Part shown: piece after piece, positions 1 to 12,200 of the stretch
How positions within the stretch are numbered: the stretch's first letter is position 1
Layout: each line of letters opens with the position of its first letter
Origin: Pisaster brevispinus
Taxonomy: Eukaryota; Echinodermata; Asteroidea; Forcipulatida; Asteriidae
Direction: 5' to 3'
DNA length: 64,000 nt
Assembly: GCA_023634235.1 (NCBI GenBank)
Contig: JAMKCF010000007.1
Coordinates: forward strand, 7,920,105 to 7,984,104
Made by a program: the position numbers and the translations under genes
Notes under the pieces: model-generated
The model's database searches: none
Told to the model about the DNA's origin: nothing
Seen by the model: the letters and a program-made list of their open reading frames with translations, nothing else

Positions 1-82
1 ACTCTCGAACAGCAGAAGTTTTCCATTTGTGAAGAAGGACTATTATCTCATCCAGAATCTTGATCACCACATCTAGCCAGCC

Positions 83-243
83 ATGGACCAACTTGGCCAG
101 AGACTTGAAATCGTCTCAGTTACATCGTTACCAACATGGGGCGAAGAGGAGGAGGATGTGCCTCTGTACACTGTTGCCCAGAATGATACCAGGACGTCAA
201 GATTTCCCTTTGACGCTTCTCTGAATCAGAAGATCTGTGTATG
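83..243 (+). CDS. GDAP2: GDAP2 coding exon 1 (start codon)
   Basis: Starts at ATG 83 (context AGCCATGG) and ends at TGTGTATG before GTAAGG, phase 2, encoding MDQLGQRLEIVSVTSLPTWG and onward to W54. A pyrimidine-rich TATCTCATCCAG ending at 55 could be an acceptor, so the 5' UTR part of this exon may begin at 56, with a non-coding exon left of the window. This is an inference; the promoter is not visible. Confidence 0.88.
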
Positions 244-3200
244 GTAAGGTTTCTACATGAATCTTAATAAATCAGCGTTCTCCCCAGGCCCTGGGCCCAA
301 TTTCATAGAGCTGCTTTAAGCAGAAAATAGTGCTTAAACAATTTCTGCTAAGCAACAATAAGCAGGATACCTGTCACATATGCTACGTATGTGAAATGGT
401 AATTTAGCTGGTAAACTTTTTTTTCTTGTATAAAGCATATTTTTTGTTGTGCTAAGCTAGTATTTTGTGCTTAAGAGCAGCTGTATGAAATTGGGCTCTG
501 GAATTACACGGAGGTCACTGAGGCCTCTGTTGCCCCTGGTCTTGGCCTTGTTGCCCCTGGTCTTGGCCTTGGTTTCCCATTGACTTAAAGATTTTACAGT
601 GGAAGTGCCCTTCACATAATGAAAATGGCCTTGCAAATGGAAGTTGGAAATATTTTCAAATTATTTGTGGTCTTTTCACATCGAAATAATACAGGATCAG
701 TATTGGGGTTTTTTTTTTTCAAGTTAATCATAAGAATTCAAGAAAACCCACAATCACATAAACAAAATTCCAGAGAAAGATTGGCTAGAGTTTTGTTAGT
801 ATAATGCCGGCATGTTAATCCAGAGGTCAAAGGTTCAAACCGCGCTCTAGTCAATTTTGTTTTATTTGACATTTATATGTTATTGAATTGTTGGATTTTA
901 AATCTCAAACCCATGGTCATAATCTTCGTAGTACACAAGACACACTGGCATTGAAGATCCCCCAAATTAGAACAAAAGTAACCTTAGGTGATCGATCATT
1001 TCTCTGTGCAGCTCCTAGACTATGGAATAAGCTACCTGTGGATACTAGAAAGTCCCAATCATTAGAAGGCTTTAAATTAAAAGTAAAAACCTATTTGTTT
1101 CAAACATAGAATTAATTATATTATGTTCATGCTGTGAATTGTATAGCATTGTGAAGTGTCATAGCATCTAAGAGCTCTTGAAGCGCAGTAGAATATATAA
1201 AAATAGTTTCTGCGCTCTATAAATGATTTTATTATTATTATTATTAAATATTCTCTTTCCAGGGAGGGTGACCCAACAGCTCTTAATGTCATGGGGCTCG
1301 TCCATCCAACAAGTGAACGTCTCAACGAAGCAAACCCTTTCTCGGAAAAAGTCCATAAATTAGCCGGCCCTAATCTACAAAACGAACTGCAGGTGAAGAT
1401 CAAATGTAAGTGTAAAGAAATTTGTTCTTAAAGACTTATAGGTGCATGTATTATGCAGGATTGGTAGAGCTGACAAAATAGTCGCAGACAGTGTTCGTGT
1501 TTTGTCTGATCGACTACATACATTGTACATGAAATAACAAACCGGTGAAAATGTGGGCTTAATCCATTGTGTGAATCAGGAGAAAATAGTGGGAAAACCA
1601 TGCACAATTTCCAACATGTAAACGCATTGTTCTTAGTTTTGGTTGTAATAGCCAAAATCAGCTGTTGCATTTTTTTTAGGTTTTCATACACAGATTTCTT
1701 GAATGCGACTTCATTTCAGAGGGAAATAGTTCACAGAAAAGAAGGTGAACTAGTTTATATGTATGAACTTCATAATCAGTAAGCTTTCAGACTCAAATCA
1801 AACAATGATGTTTTTTATCCTTACCAATCCTGTATAATGCCTTTAAATTTATTTAATCAAAGTCCAATCAGCACCTGAGAGCCCAATTACCAAGTCCTGA
1901 CCAAATCAACAGAAGTGGTACACTTGGGACTCATGTTCATTGCAGTGCCCACCGGCGCTCTACCAACTAAACCATAGAGACCTAATTTTGATGGTAAAAA
2001 TTGGCATCCCCTTAAGGTGATCCCCCTCCTGCCGCTTTCCAGGTTGTATCGTAAACTTGGGGTGATCCCTGGCTATATGGCAGATACAGGTTGAATGGCT
2101 TCTGACTGGCACCCCTGAACAAAGATGCTAACAAAATTAGGGATAGGTGGCTCAATTGGTAGAGCACCGGCACGTTAATCCGGAGGTCTCGGGTTCAAAT
2201 TCCGCTCTAGTCAATTTTTTCAAAATTAATTTGTTTAATGATTTCACTTTCATATACGTCATGGCTATGTTTTACTTTCCCAACGGTATTATGTAATTGG
2301 TATAGCAAAAAAATGTGTCAAAACGAAGTATTTGCAGAAACAAAATCACACACACTTACAACTCAATATGGTTTGGACCAACTTGGTCACGGAAGTTCAA
2401 ATATGTGCAAAACTTGCACAGTCTATTGCTTTGGATGATAGGTACTGTAAACCATACATGCCTGTAATTGGTATCTTGTGGTGAATGCATTGCACAGAAC
2501 ACACGCACACACCCAAGTGTGTAAACACCTGCAATCGGGGACCTCCTATTGTCCCTCTTTTGTTTGGTCTTCAACTTTTAGGCAACAGCTCACAATGGTT
2601 TTGTACACACTTTCCAAATGGGGACCTTCACCCAACCGGGGACCCTGTTGTCCTCTTTTATTATACATTGTAGGTCCCTGGTTTGAATGTGAATACCTAC
2701 TCACATTTACACAGTTCTGTGCACACATTCTCAAAAAACTGCATCCTTGTGGAGCATTCTTTTGTTCTTTTCTTTGTCCCTGCACTTAACAGTTTCCCAT
2801 AGACTTTATGCACAAATTTCCTTGTGGAGCACCCCGGTCTTTAGAATTTCCATTTTGTTTTTCACTTTTTTGTTTTGTGCTTGGTCTCCATAAGGTACCG
2901 AAAATGAGCACATATTTGTGCCACCATTCACAACCCATGTTGTTGAACGGTTTCAAGTGATACTGTAAATTGAACATTGACCCCAAAAAATAAAATATAT
3001 TTTCCATTGAAATTGATAGAGTTAAATATTTATTTATTTTATTTATCTTTTTTTTTTGTAGAGAACTAGACAATACAAAACTATTTATTTGAAAATTGAC
3101 AGGTTGTAGAACAGGTGAAGCCAAGTTAAGCAAAGGATATAACCTGGCAGCAAGATTCCTTCTACACACCGTGGGCCCACGCTACAACGTTCGATATCGC

Positions 3201-6200
3201 ACAGCAGCAGAGAGCGCCCTCTACAACTGCTACCGAAATGTCTTAAACCTTGCCAGGTGAGTGTGGAATCCATTGGGGAGTGCTTTTGAATGGAACATTT
3301 GTGCGAATGATCCCATAGTTGGACTTGGCACAAAGGATTTTTTTAAAGAGGGGTTCCATAGACATATGTAGTTTTGTGATCCACTCATTTTCCGATAGAT
3401 AGAGTCACTATGAAAAAAAATCAAGTCTCTAACATTGTGTTAAAGTGGTGTAAAACGCCACTGTGTTTGATACCCTTCAAGTGCAGTTTATGTCAAATTC
3501 CAAACAACGCTTGATAAAGTAACATTTCAAATATTTGATCCGTACATTTTTGTTCAGAGAATTTTCAGTTCATTCCTGAATTTTGATGATTTTTTTGTCA
3601 CATTTGCATTGAATTTGACCTTTTGACTGGCGCTTAAAAAAATTCCTCTTCAAAATGTAGAGACCCTTTTGTTTTTTATGTCCGATGATGTCATGTTTCA
3701 AATTTGGCTCTGAAAGAGTATCAAATCAAATCAAATCACATTTTACACTATTTTAACTTTTTCCCCATTTTTATGAGAACTCTATCTACTGGAAAAGGAG
3801 TACATCATAAAACTGAATTTGACCTTGGAGCCCCTCTTTAAAGAGACTGTAACTAGACTTGGCTCTGTGCTGCATGACCCCAACATTTTATTGTCAATTT
3901 CAACTTAAAGATCAAATCCGATGTACTCTTTCAAAATCAGTGTTGAGAAAGATCATTTGTCCAGTGTCTTTAGAAACACTGTAAATAAAAATGATGAATC
4001 TGGTTTGCTCAAATACAAATTTCTTCCTGCAAGTAGCCTTGCCGGGGTTTCATGTGGACTGAAGTTGCAGTGTCATCATCTGACTTACACTACCTTGTAA
4101 CACACCTCATGTGACTTGAATTACCTAGTCATTGTCATGTGACGTGTAATGCATGCAGTGCATGGATTATCTGACATGCACTTCCTGATTTGAATGGAAG
4201 TCTACGACTTCCCGCCGGTCGTATTCCTCAAGATCATGGGAAATCCAAAATAGAAATTTAGCATTGACTATGTTGACATGTACACTGTACAGCATTATGG
4301 AGTGGGAAATTGGAAAAAAATGTATGTTAATAATGTGTAATTTTTCAAAATTACATTGATCTTAATTTGGTATTAACAGGGCTGTGTTGTCATGATTAAA
4401 GCAGGCCTGATGGCTGTACATAGAATTATGAATTCTCAGCCAGTTATTGCGCGTGTGCCGACTGTGCGCCCTCCCTCTGTACTATATAGCTATGGAGGAA
4501 GCGCGCAAGCGTCCAGTAACTGGATTTAAAAAGCGTTAATCATTCCACATGCAGCCCAAGGTCTGCTTTGATCATGACGACACAGCCCCTTTAAGGCACT
4601 ATTTTCTGGCATTGACAATTTGGTCAATGACCTCATTTTGTGCTGAGCATTGGCATGATGAGCTGGCCCAATTCCAGGGCGATGCTTATACCATGGAATT
4701 TCGCTTACTGCGCCCAGCGAGCTGCACCCTGTAACTCTATGGGATGTACAGTAAGCGCAGGATTACCGGGTAAGCAGAGCTATGAAATTAGACCCAGGGC
4801 CCAATGTCATAGAGCTGCGTAAGCACAAACAAAGGGTGCTTATCAGAATGGTAGCCAGCCAAAATACCAATCCACATGTAACATATGTGACTGGCATCGT
4901 AAGCAGAAAGGGAATTGCTTAATACTTTTTTGCTAAGAAAAAAACTGAGCAGGATACCATGTACACATTGTACCTGTATATTGGTATTTTAATTGGTCAC
5001 CCTCTCCTGGTAACATTGATTTTTGTTGTCCTTAACAACTTTTTATGCTTAAAGGCAGCTCTGTGAAATTGAGCCTGTCGTTATGAAACAGCAGAATGTG
5101 GGTCCAAGTCTTGACCGAACGTCATAGAGTGTCTTAAGCAGAATATCTTGCTGAACACTTAAGGAGATCACAGTCACAGATTGTACATGTGGTATGGCAT
5201 TTTTGCCTTTTGTTCTTATATGTACATGTAGCTGCTTTTTTTGCTTAAGCAGCTCTATGAATTTTGGCCCTAGTCTTGGCACTTGCATCCCTAAGCAATG
5301 CACAAAAAAGAACTTGGTACACTTTCCGCTAAGAGAAACGGTTTGCCCCGATGTTTCCTGGCAAAGCTTGTGTGATATTTAGTAATGAATTTGACCGACG
5401 TAGCCTGAACCAGAACCAGCGCCCAATTTCATAGAGCTGTTTAAGCACAAAAATTGCTGAGCACAGACTAACCATGCTTACCAGAATAAGTCTACCAGCC
5501 AAAACACCATGGTACATTGTGTACATGCACAACCTGTGACTGGTAACCAGCTTATATTTGCTTAGCAAAACATTTTCAAGCAATTTTTTTTCTGCTTTAG
5601 CAGCTGTATGAAATTGGACGCTCAAACAGATTCCAAAATAAATAAATTTTTCTTGATTCCAGAGAGCATGAGATTCGTACACTCGCCGTCTGTGCCATCA
5701 ACTCAGTGAAGAGAGGGTATCCACCAGAAGAGGCTGCCCACATTGCAATCAGTAAGTCACCCAGAGTTCATCTCGCTCTCTCTCCCAGGTCATCCTCTGA
5801 CCTCCCTTCGACCCTTGACCTTATGATAATTTTCTCCGACATAAGTTGGCCAGTCAGTCTCTTCTATCCTAGTTGTAAGCGTGATGTAATTCTGATTTTC
5901 TTCCTACTTCAGTCTGATTTCTGTTTGTTTGCCCTTAGGAAAAAAACAGAAAACTTGTGATTCAATAGCCTGAAAAGTCTACACCATTTTGGATTGTAGG
6001 TTGCCCTAGTCCTCAATACAATTGTTCTACTTTTTTTTCCCCAAGGTCCAAATATCGATCCTGTAGGAAGAAATGATGGACAGCTCAAAACATTTTCAGC
6101 TTTTCATTTTGTATACAGTTCTTGATGTATGATGTGGTAGCTACGATGCAAAGTGTAAATTTTCTCACATGAGTAATGTGGTATCTTGCCTGCCAGAAAA

Positions 6201-9200
6201 TGCCCTGGAACATACAAGGTCACTCGTTTTGTTAACAAAGGTTACATGGTCTGTATGTTGTCATGTTGTGTGTTTTGGGGTTGTTGTTTTTTTCTCTCAC
6301 AAATACTTTTAACATGTACAAAAATGATCTGTTTTTTTGTAATCTCAGGAACCATCAGACGATTTCTTGAGAAATACGGAAATACGATTGAAAGAATAGT
6401 GTTTGTCATACGGGGAATAAATGAGGTAAGGCTTCATGAGTTTACCATTGTGATCGACTAAGGTGCCCGTTGCCTTTCGGATTGGGCGCTTTGGGCTGTA
6501 CCAAAGCGTTTGTTTTGAAATAAACATGTTTGGGAAGATGTTTTTAAAGTAGAATATGATAATATACACTATATAAATAACCCTTGAACTTGTGGGGTTT
6601 TTGTGTTATTTTATGACAAAACACGGTCCGCTATTTTGTGGAATTAAATCTTCAATTCCACCCTCTTGCCCTTTTATTCTGATTGTGTGTTAAGTGAAGG
6701 AAAACCCAAATGTTTTATGCCTGTATGCTTTTGATATTTTGCTTGTTATGCCTTTTTTGCCCTAGGACTCTTCCACTACAATTTGGCATTTCCTTCATTG
6801 AGGTGCCATTTACAAAGGAAAAACTGCTTTGCCTATGATGTCCATCAACGGAAAAAAACTATCAGGCTTGCTATGGTATTGTTCATTGTTTTGTTTTGTA
6901 GTGAAATTTTTTTCTTTCTTTTTTTTTTTTTTTTTTTAAGGATTGTTATCAGGATCTGTTACGGCTTTACTTCCCGCGGAATAGAAATGAGGAGTTGTGG
7001 GCCATAGACCTTCTCCCAGCAAACGTCGGTAACGATGACGGGGAGCCAGTCAATCCAGAACGAAGCATAAGGATAACCAAGGATCCTATCAACAAAGAAA
7101 TAAGTGGGTACCAATGAGAGAGCTATTTGTCTAAAAGATATGTTGTTTAATGAATGTAGTAATTGCATTAGGGATAAAAGAATATTATTTTGACTTTCTA
7201 CCCATACACCGATGTGAGGTAAACACTGTAGGTTTAGTGTTTTCCTGAGTTAGTCAAGAAAAAAAATGCACAGGCATACTACTCGTGTGGGATTCGAACC
7301 CACGACCCCCACCATTCTGAAGCAAAAAATTGGTGGATAACTGATTCTTAGTTTACTGAAAAATTGGAACAGACTATTTTTTCGTGTGCCACCCACCCCC
7401 CACCTCTGTTGGGGTATTTTGTTTTAAATGGAAGAAAACCACGATGTTTTGTGCTTTTTGTGTGTTTTTTTGTATGTCTTGTGTGTGATTGAGTTAGTAC
7501 TTTGCTTGGTGTATTAGGGTGGCATGGGTTGCTAGTGCGTAAAGCCCTCGCCTCTCACCACTCCGGCCCTGGTTCGATTCCCGGCTAAGGCCATATGCGA
7601 GTAGAGTTGTGCCTTGGTTCACTCCTATGCCATGCAGGTTTTTCTCTGGGCTGTCCGCTTTTCCTCCCTTCAGAAGAATCAAACACTTTCGATCTCTGGA
7701 TGTGCTCTGTTGTCATTGTGGGCCGATGTGGCTGGTTTTTCACTCTTAACTTTACTGTGTTTTTCAGTTTATGTCTTCGTTATTTTACAGAATAAATCTC
7801 TCTGGAATTAAGCTGCCGTATCTCATTTGACGAATTGTCACAATTGCATTGTTTTGTTCCCTCTTATAATGAGGGTGTGTGCTTTGAAAAAAATTGTCTG
7901 TTTAATTTTTGGCTGAATCCATATGTTGTTTGGTACATTTGATGTATTTTTAAAGGCTTTATTGTATGTCATTGGTGTCGTTTGTATGGAATTTTTATTG
8001 TAATTTTCACCTTTGAAAATCCTCTGATGGGCAGGACGCTTTAGTCGTGTAATCAATTATTATTTTTATTATTAAAAGGCACCGTTACATGCCTGTGGCT
8101 GTACACGTTGTAGCTGTGTTCAGTTTCTCAACTGAAAGCAAGGTTGTTAAGCCTCCCGAATTTGTATTATTATTTTTATTTTTATTTTCACTGACATAAA
8201 GCTTTGTGTATATTTCCAGCAAACGGGAACAATTCCGACGAGGATCTGGACGTCGATGAGCCGGATATTGGCAACCATTCCTTCACCTCGATGCAGGCCG
8301 ATCCAGACAAGATGAAAAGAGAAGTCCTGGCCAAGCCGTCCAGACTAACGGCTGACGAAGAGCAGAAGAGAAGGTGAGTTTGAGCTGCGCAATGGTCATG
8401 GAGTCATCAACTCATAAAGTGTCCGTACCCAAGCCTGTGTCGGATTCTCTGCAAACCACATTCTTGCGGCCCAAATCATTCAGTCATATCTGCATTCGCA
8501 TCCCTGTCCATGTTTGATTCTCGTGTTCCCTTTCGGCAGTCTTGTTGCCAAGTTTGAGGTGTTGCAGTCCGAGACCTAGCGCCCCGAACACTTGCAGTCC
8601 AAGTCCGAGTCCAAATCTATGTTGTATCTTTTGCTGTCCACGTTCTTGCAGCCCAAATATTTTAGTCAAGTCTTTATACACTCCCATCACGTCCGATTCC
8701 CTTGTACCATTTGTTAGGCTTTTTGCAAAGTTGAAAGAGTCCAAGTCCAAGTCTGAGACCTTACACCCCAAACACTTACAGTCCAAGTTGTATAAGTTGT
8801 GTTGAAGTCCTAGTTCAGTCCCTTGTATCTTGAATAGCTATCTTCTCTCCTTGTGTGGTTCTCAGAAGAACCAATACTCAACAATTCTGTGGATATTCCG
8901 AAGATCAGCAGATAAGTGCTCAGTAGATAGTGATTTTTTACAATTTTCCCGTCCCCACCCCCTCCCCCCCCCCCCAGGAGTGTATAGTCCTTATTAATCT
9001 TCAAATACCTCATCCAGCCCTCCCTTGCATCCAAGGGAAGCCTCTGATCGTTTTGTCTTGTGGCTCCATGTTGCAGGTATGACAGGTTTTTAAAAAGGGC
9101 CAGACTGGAGGATTTGTCCGATATTGCTGCCCACCGCTGCATCTACCAGTCCGGAGTGGATATCTACGGCAGGCCGATTGTGGTGTTTGTTGCCAGGAAC

Positions 9201-12200
9201 TTCCCGGCTACCCTTGTAGATCTGGAAAAGGTACCTAATTTTGATTGTTAAATGGGCCGTGTGGCCGTGATTAAAGCAGGCGTGCAGCTGTACATAGAAT
9301 GTTAAACTCTCACCCAGTTACAGCATAATAATAAAATAATAATAAACCGCATTTGTATAGCGCATATCATTGCTAAGTCCCTATGCGCTGGATAGGAAAA
9401 AATGGGTAGCCAGTGTAGATTGTGTAGGATGGGAGAAATATGAGAAGACATTTTTGTACCTGTCAGTAGTCTCGCAGCAGCATTTGGGACTGACGGCACA
9501 ATCCCAAACAGCGCCCTCACCGAGTTCAATGAAGACCTTCGATTGGCAGAGAGTTGAGGGCAGCAGACACACGCTAGCATGGTTTTCATCGGTTGCCAGC
9601 TTTGTCACTAAAATGTTTCCTTCCAACTTTGACAGGTGTGTGGGACTTGTAATTTGAAGATGCAAAAATCAGTGGTTTATAATGTGGCGTTGAGAAACAC
9701 TCAAGTAGCCAGCCGGACCACTTGGGCAGGTTTCTGACTGGTTTTCTTGTTTTTAAACTGCCATTTTGCCTATTTTCCTTTATTCTAACCCCCCTACCTT
9801 TGGCCTTAATCCTTCCAGGTTTGTTATTTTGAACTAAAATGTGTTGATTTATAACAAGTGTTTTCAACCATTTTTTCTCTTCTTTTGTTGTATATAAATG
9901 TTGGTCTATGTACTTATTCTTGAAGCTGGTTCTTTACAGAATAACAAATACAGTGTAGTTATGATTAATTTGTTCTTTTTTCTATTAATGATGTTAATAT
10001 TGTTCAATGGAACCTTTAAAACAATTATACTGATTTTTTGTTTACTGTTCTGTAGTCCTGCCAAATTGTCCTGTTTTTAAAGTGTACATTGTTCAATCCA
10101 ATTTTAAAGCTTTAAAATTGGTTGCCTTTTGTTTAGTTCCTACATTTTTTTTTTCACTGTCATTGTATTGCTGTTTTTACCAGAGAAATCAATAAGTGAA
10201 ATGAAATTCAAACAGTTATTTTCATGAGAATGTGTAATTCAATTAAAGTAATTATTGTACAAATATAACATGGTTTGAGAGTGGACAGTTGATGTTAGCT
10301 CACCTCTGTATTGGATGTTGACAAACTAGTTACCGAGGCGAAAAGAACTAGTTTGACAGCTTCCAATACCGAGTGGAGCTAATAACGACTGTCCAACCGC
10401 AATAAAACCATGATATATTTGTTTTACTTTACCTCATACTCCTAGTTCGGCATCATTGAGCTCGGGAAAGCGTGACATTTACGTTCATGAAATGAACAGG
10501 GGTAGTAATAGTGTAAGGCACTTTGATACACTGTGTAAAAGTGCTTCAGAAATGCCTAATATTATCATTATCAAGCTTATAAGAAGTAAACTTTCAGTTT
10601 AGCAATCATTTCTTGCTTTTTTGATAATTGCAAATCAAGTGTTCTACCAAGAACTGTAATTTGATTTTGTCGGGATTTCAAATGTCTTCGTTATTTCTCC
10701 CATTAGGCATTTCTCTATTTCATCTCCGTTCTGGATCCGATCGTCAACCAAGACTTCGTCGTCATCTACTTCCACACGATGAGCTCGTCCAAGAATCAGC
10801 CGGAGCTGAAATGGCTGAGGCAAGTCTACCACGCCGTCGATAAGCGATACCGTAAATTTCTGCGAGCCTTCTACATTGTACATCCGACGTTCTGGTCCAG
10901 GGTAAGGCCACAGTGTAAAGCTCGGTTCATACTTCCTGTGAATGCTAATGCCAAGCGAATTTGACATCACAATTTCGCAACGAGCATTTTGCAAGAGTTG
11001 AGCTGTCCTTCGCAGCGAAACATGCGCAGCGAAACGTGCGCAGTGAAACATGTGCAGCAAAACATGCGCAGCGAAACATGCGCAGCAAAACATGTGCAGC
11101 GAAAATAGAGGTGTGATGTCAAAGTCACTTCGCATTCGCAGGAAGTGAGAACCAGGCTTCATGCTGATATTTTTTCTTTATCGATAATTTTCAGCACCTC
11201 ATCCAGTGCTTGAACTTCAAACCACATGTAATGTCCATCGGAACTGAGGTCTTCTAGCTCAATAAGTTAGAATATATTATTATTCTCCTGTATTGCTTTT
11301 ATTTTTTTTAGCCTTGTTTTTTTAGGTGGGTTTGTTTATTTTTACTGAGCGTAAAATCGCCTTGAGCACCAATTCGACGGATTCAACACTCTATAAGATT
11401 TTAATTATTTTTAACGTGCCGCTTCAACTGGACCTTGTTCTGTTGGGGTTTTTTTAGTGGTTGAAATAAGTCTGCATTTTTTCATGATAATGACCTGTAT
11501 CCTGTCTTGTTCTATCTGATATTGTGATCAATTGCATTAATTTGAGTTATTTATTATGTCAGGAGTTTTACTGTTCTCTTGAATGTTCAGATTATTTGTG
11601 TTTGTTCCTAAGGCATGCAGCAAATCAGCTACAGGGGCAGGCAGAGCCTTGGCCTTATATTCAAAAACAAATGCAGCCTCTCCTTTTATACAATGTGTAT
11701 TATGCAATTTAATTATATCGTAACCCTTATAGGAAAGTATTGATAATAATAGTAGTAATAACTAGTTCTTATATAGTGTGTTTTACAGTTGTATCAATGT
11801 GCTTTACATCAGTGCCCTGGTCATTGGGCCAATAACATTCTTGTAACCTTTCTCAGCTCCCAATGGAGTATACATGTACAGCCTCTGGCTTCATGGCGCT
11901 GTAAAGGCTATTTCAAACACAATATCAACCTCTACCCTACCCTAGTTGTTTGCAGTTGTTGATTTTGTAAGATGGTGTTCTTTATAACATTGCCCCCTTT
12001 ACAGCTAGTGACATGATGTTCTTTATTACATTGCCCCTTTACAGCTAGTGACATGGTGTTTTTTATTACATTGCCCCCTTTACAGCTAGTGACATGATGT
12101 TCTTTATTACATTGCCCCTTTACAGCTAGTGACATGGTGTTTTTTATTACATTGCCCCTTTATAGCTAGTGACATGGTGTTTTTTATTACATTGCCCGTT

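Noticed and set aside
2141..2213. Functional tRNA gene
   Set aside because: D and T arms are plausible but the acceptor stem does not pair and the anticodon loop is too long; the related copies show it is a SINE.
2786..3169. 127-codon minus-strand frame overlapping GDAP2 exon 3
   Set aside because: Antisense to a verified exon on one end and intron repeat on the other; no domain.
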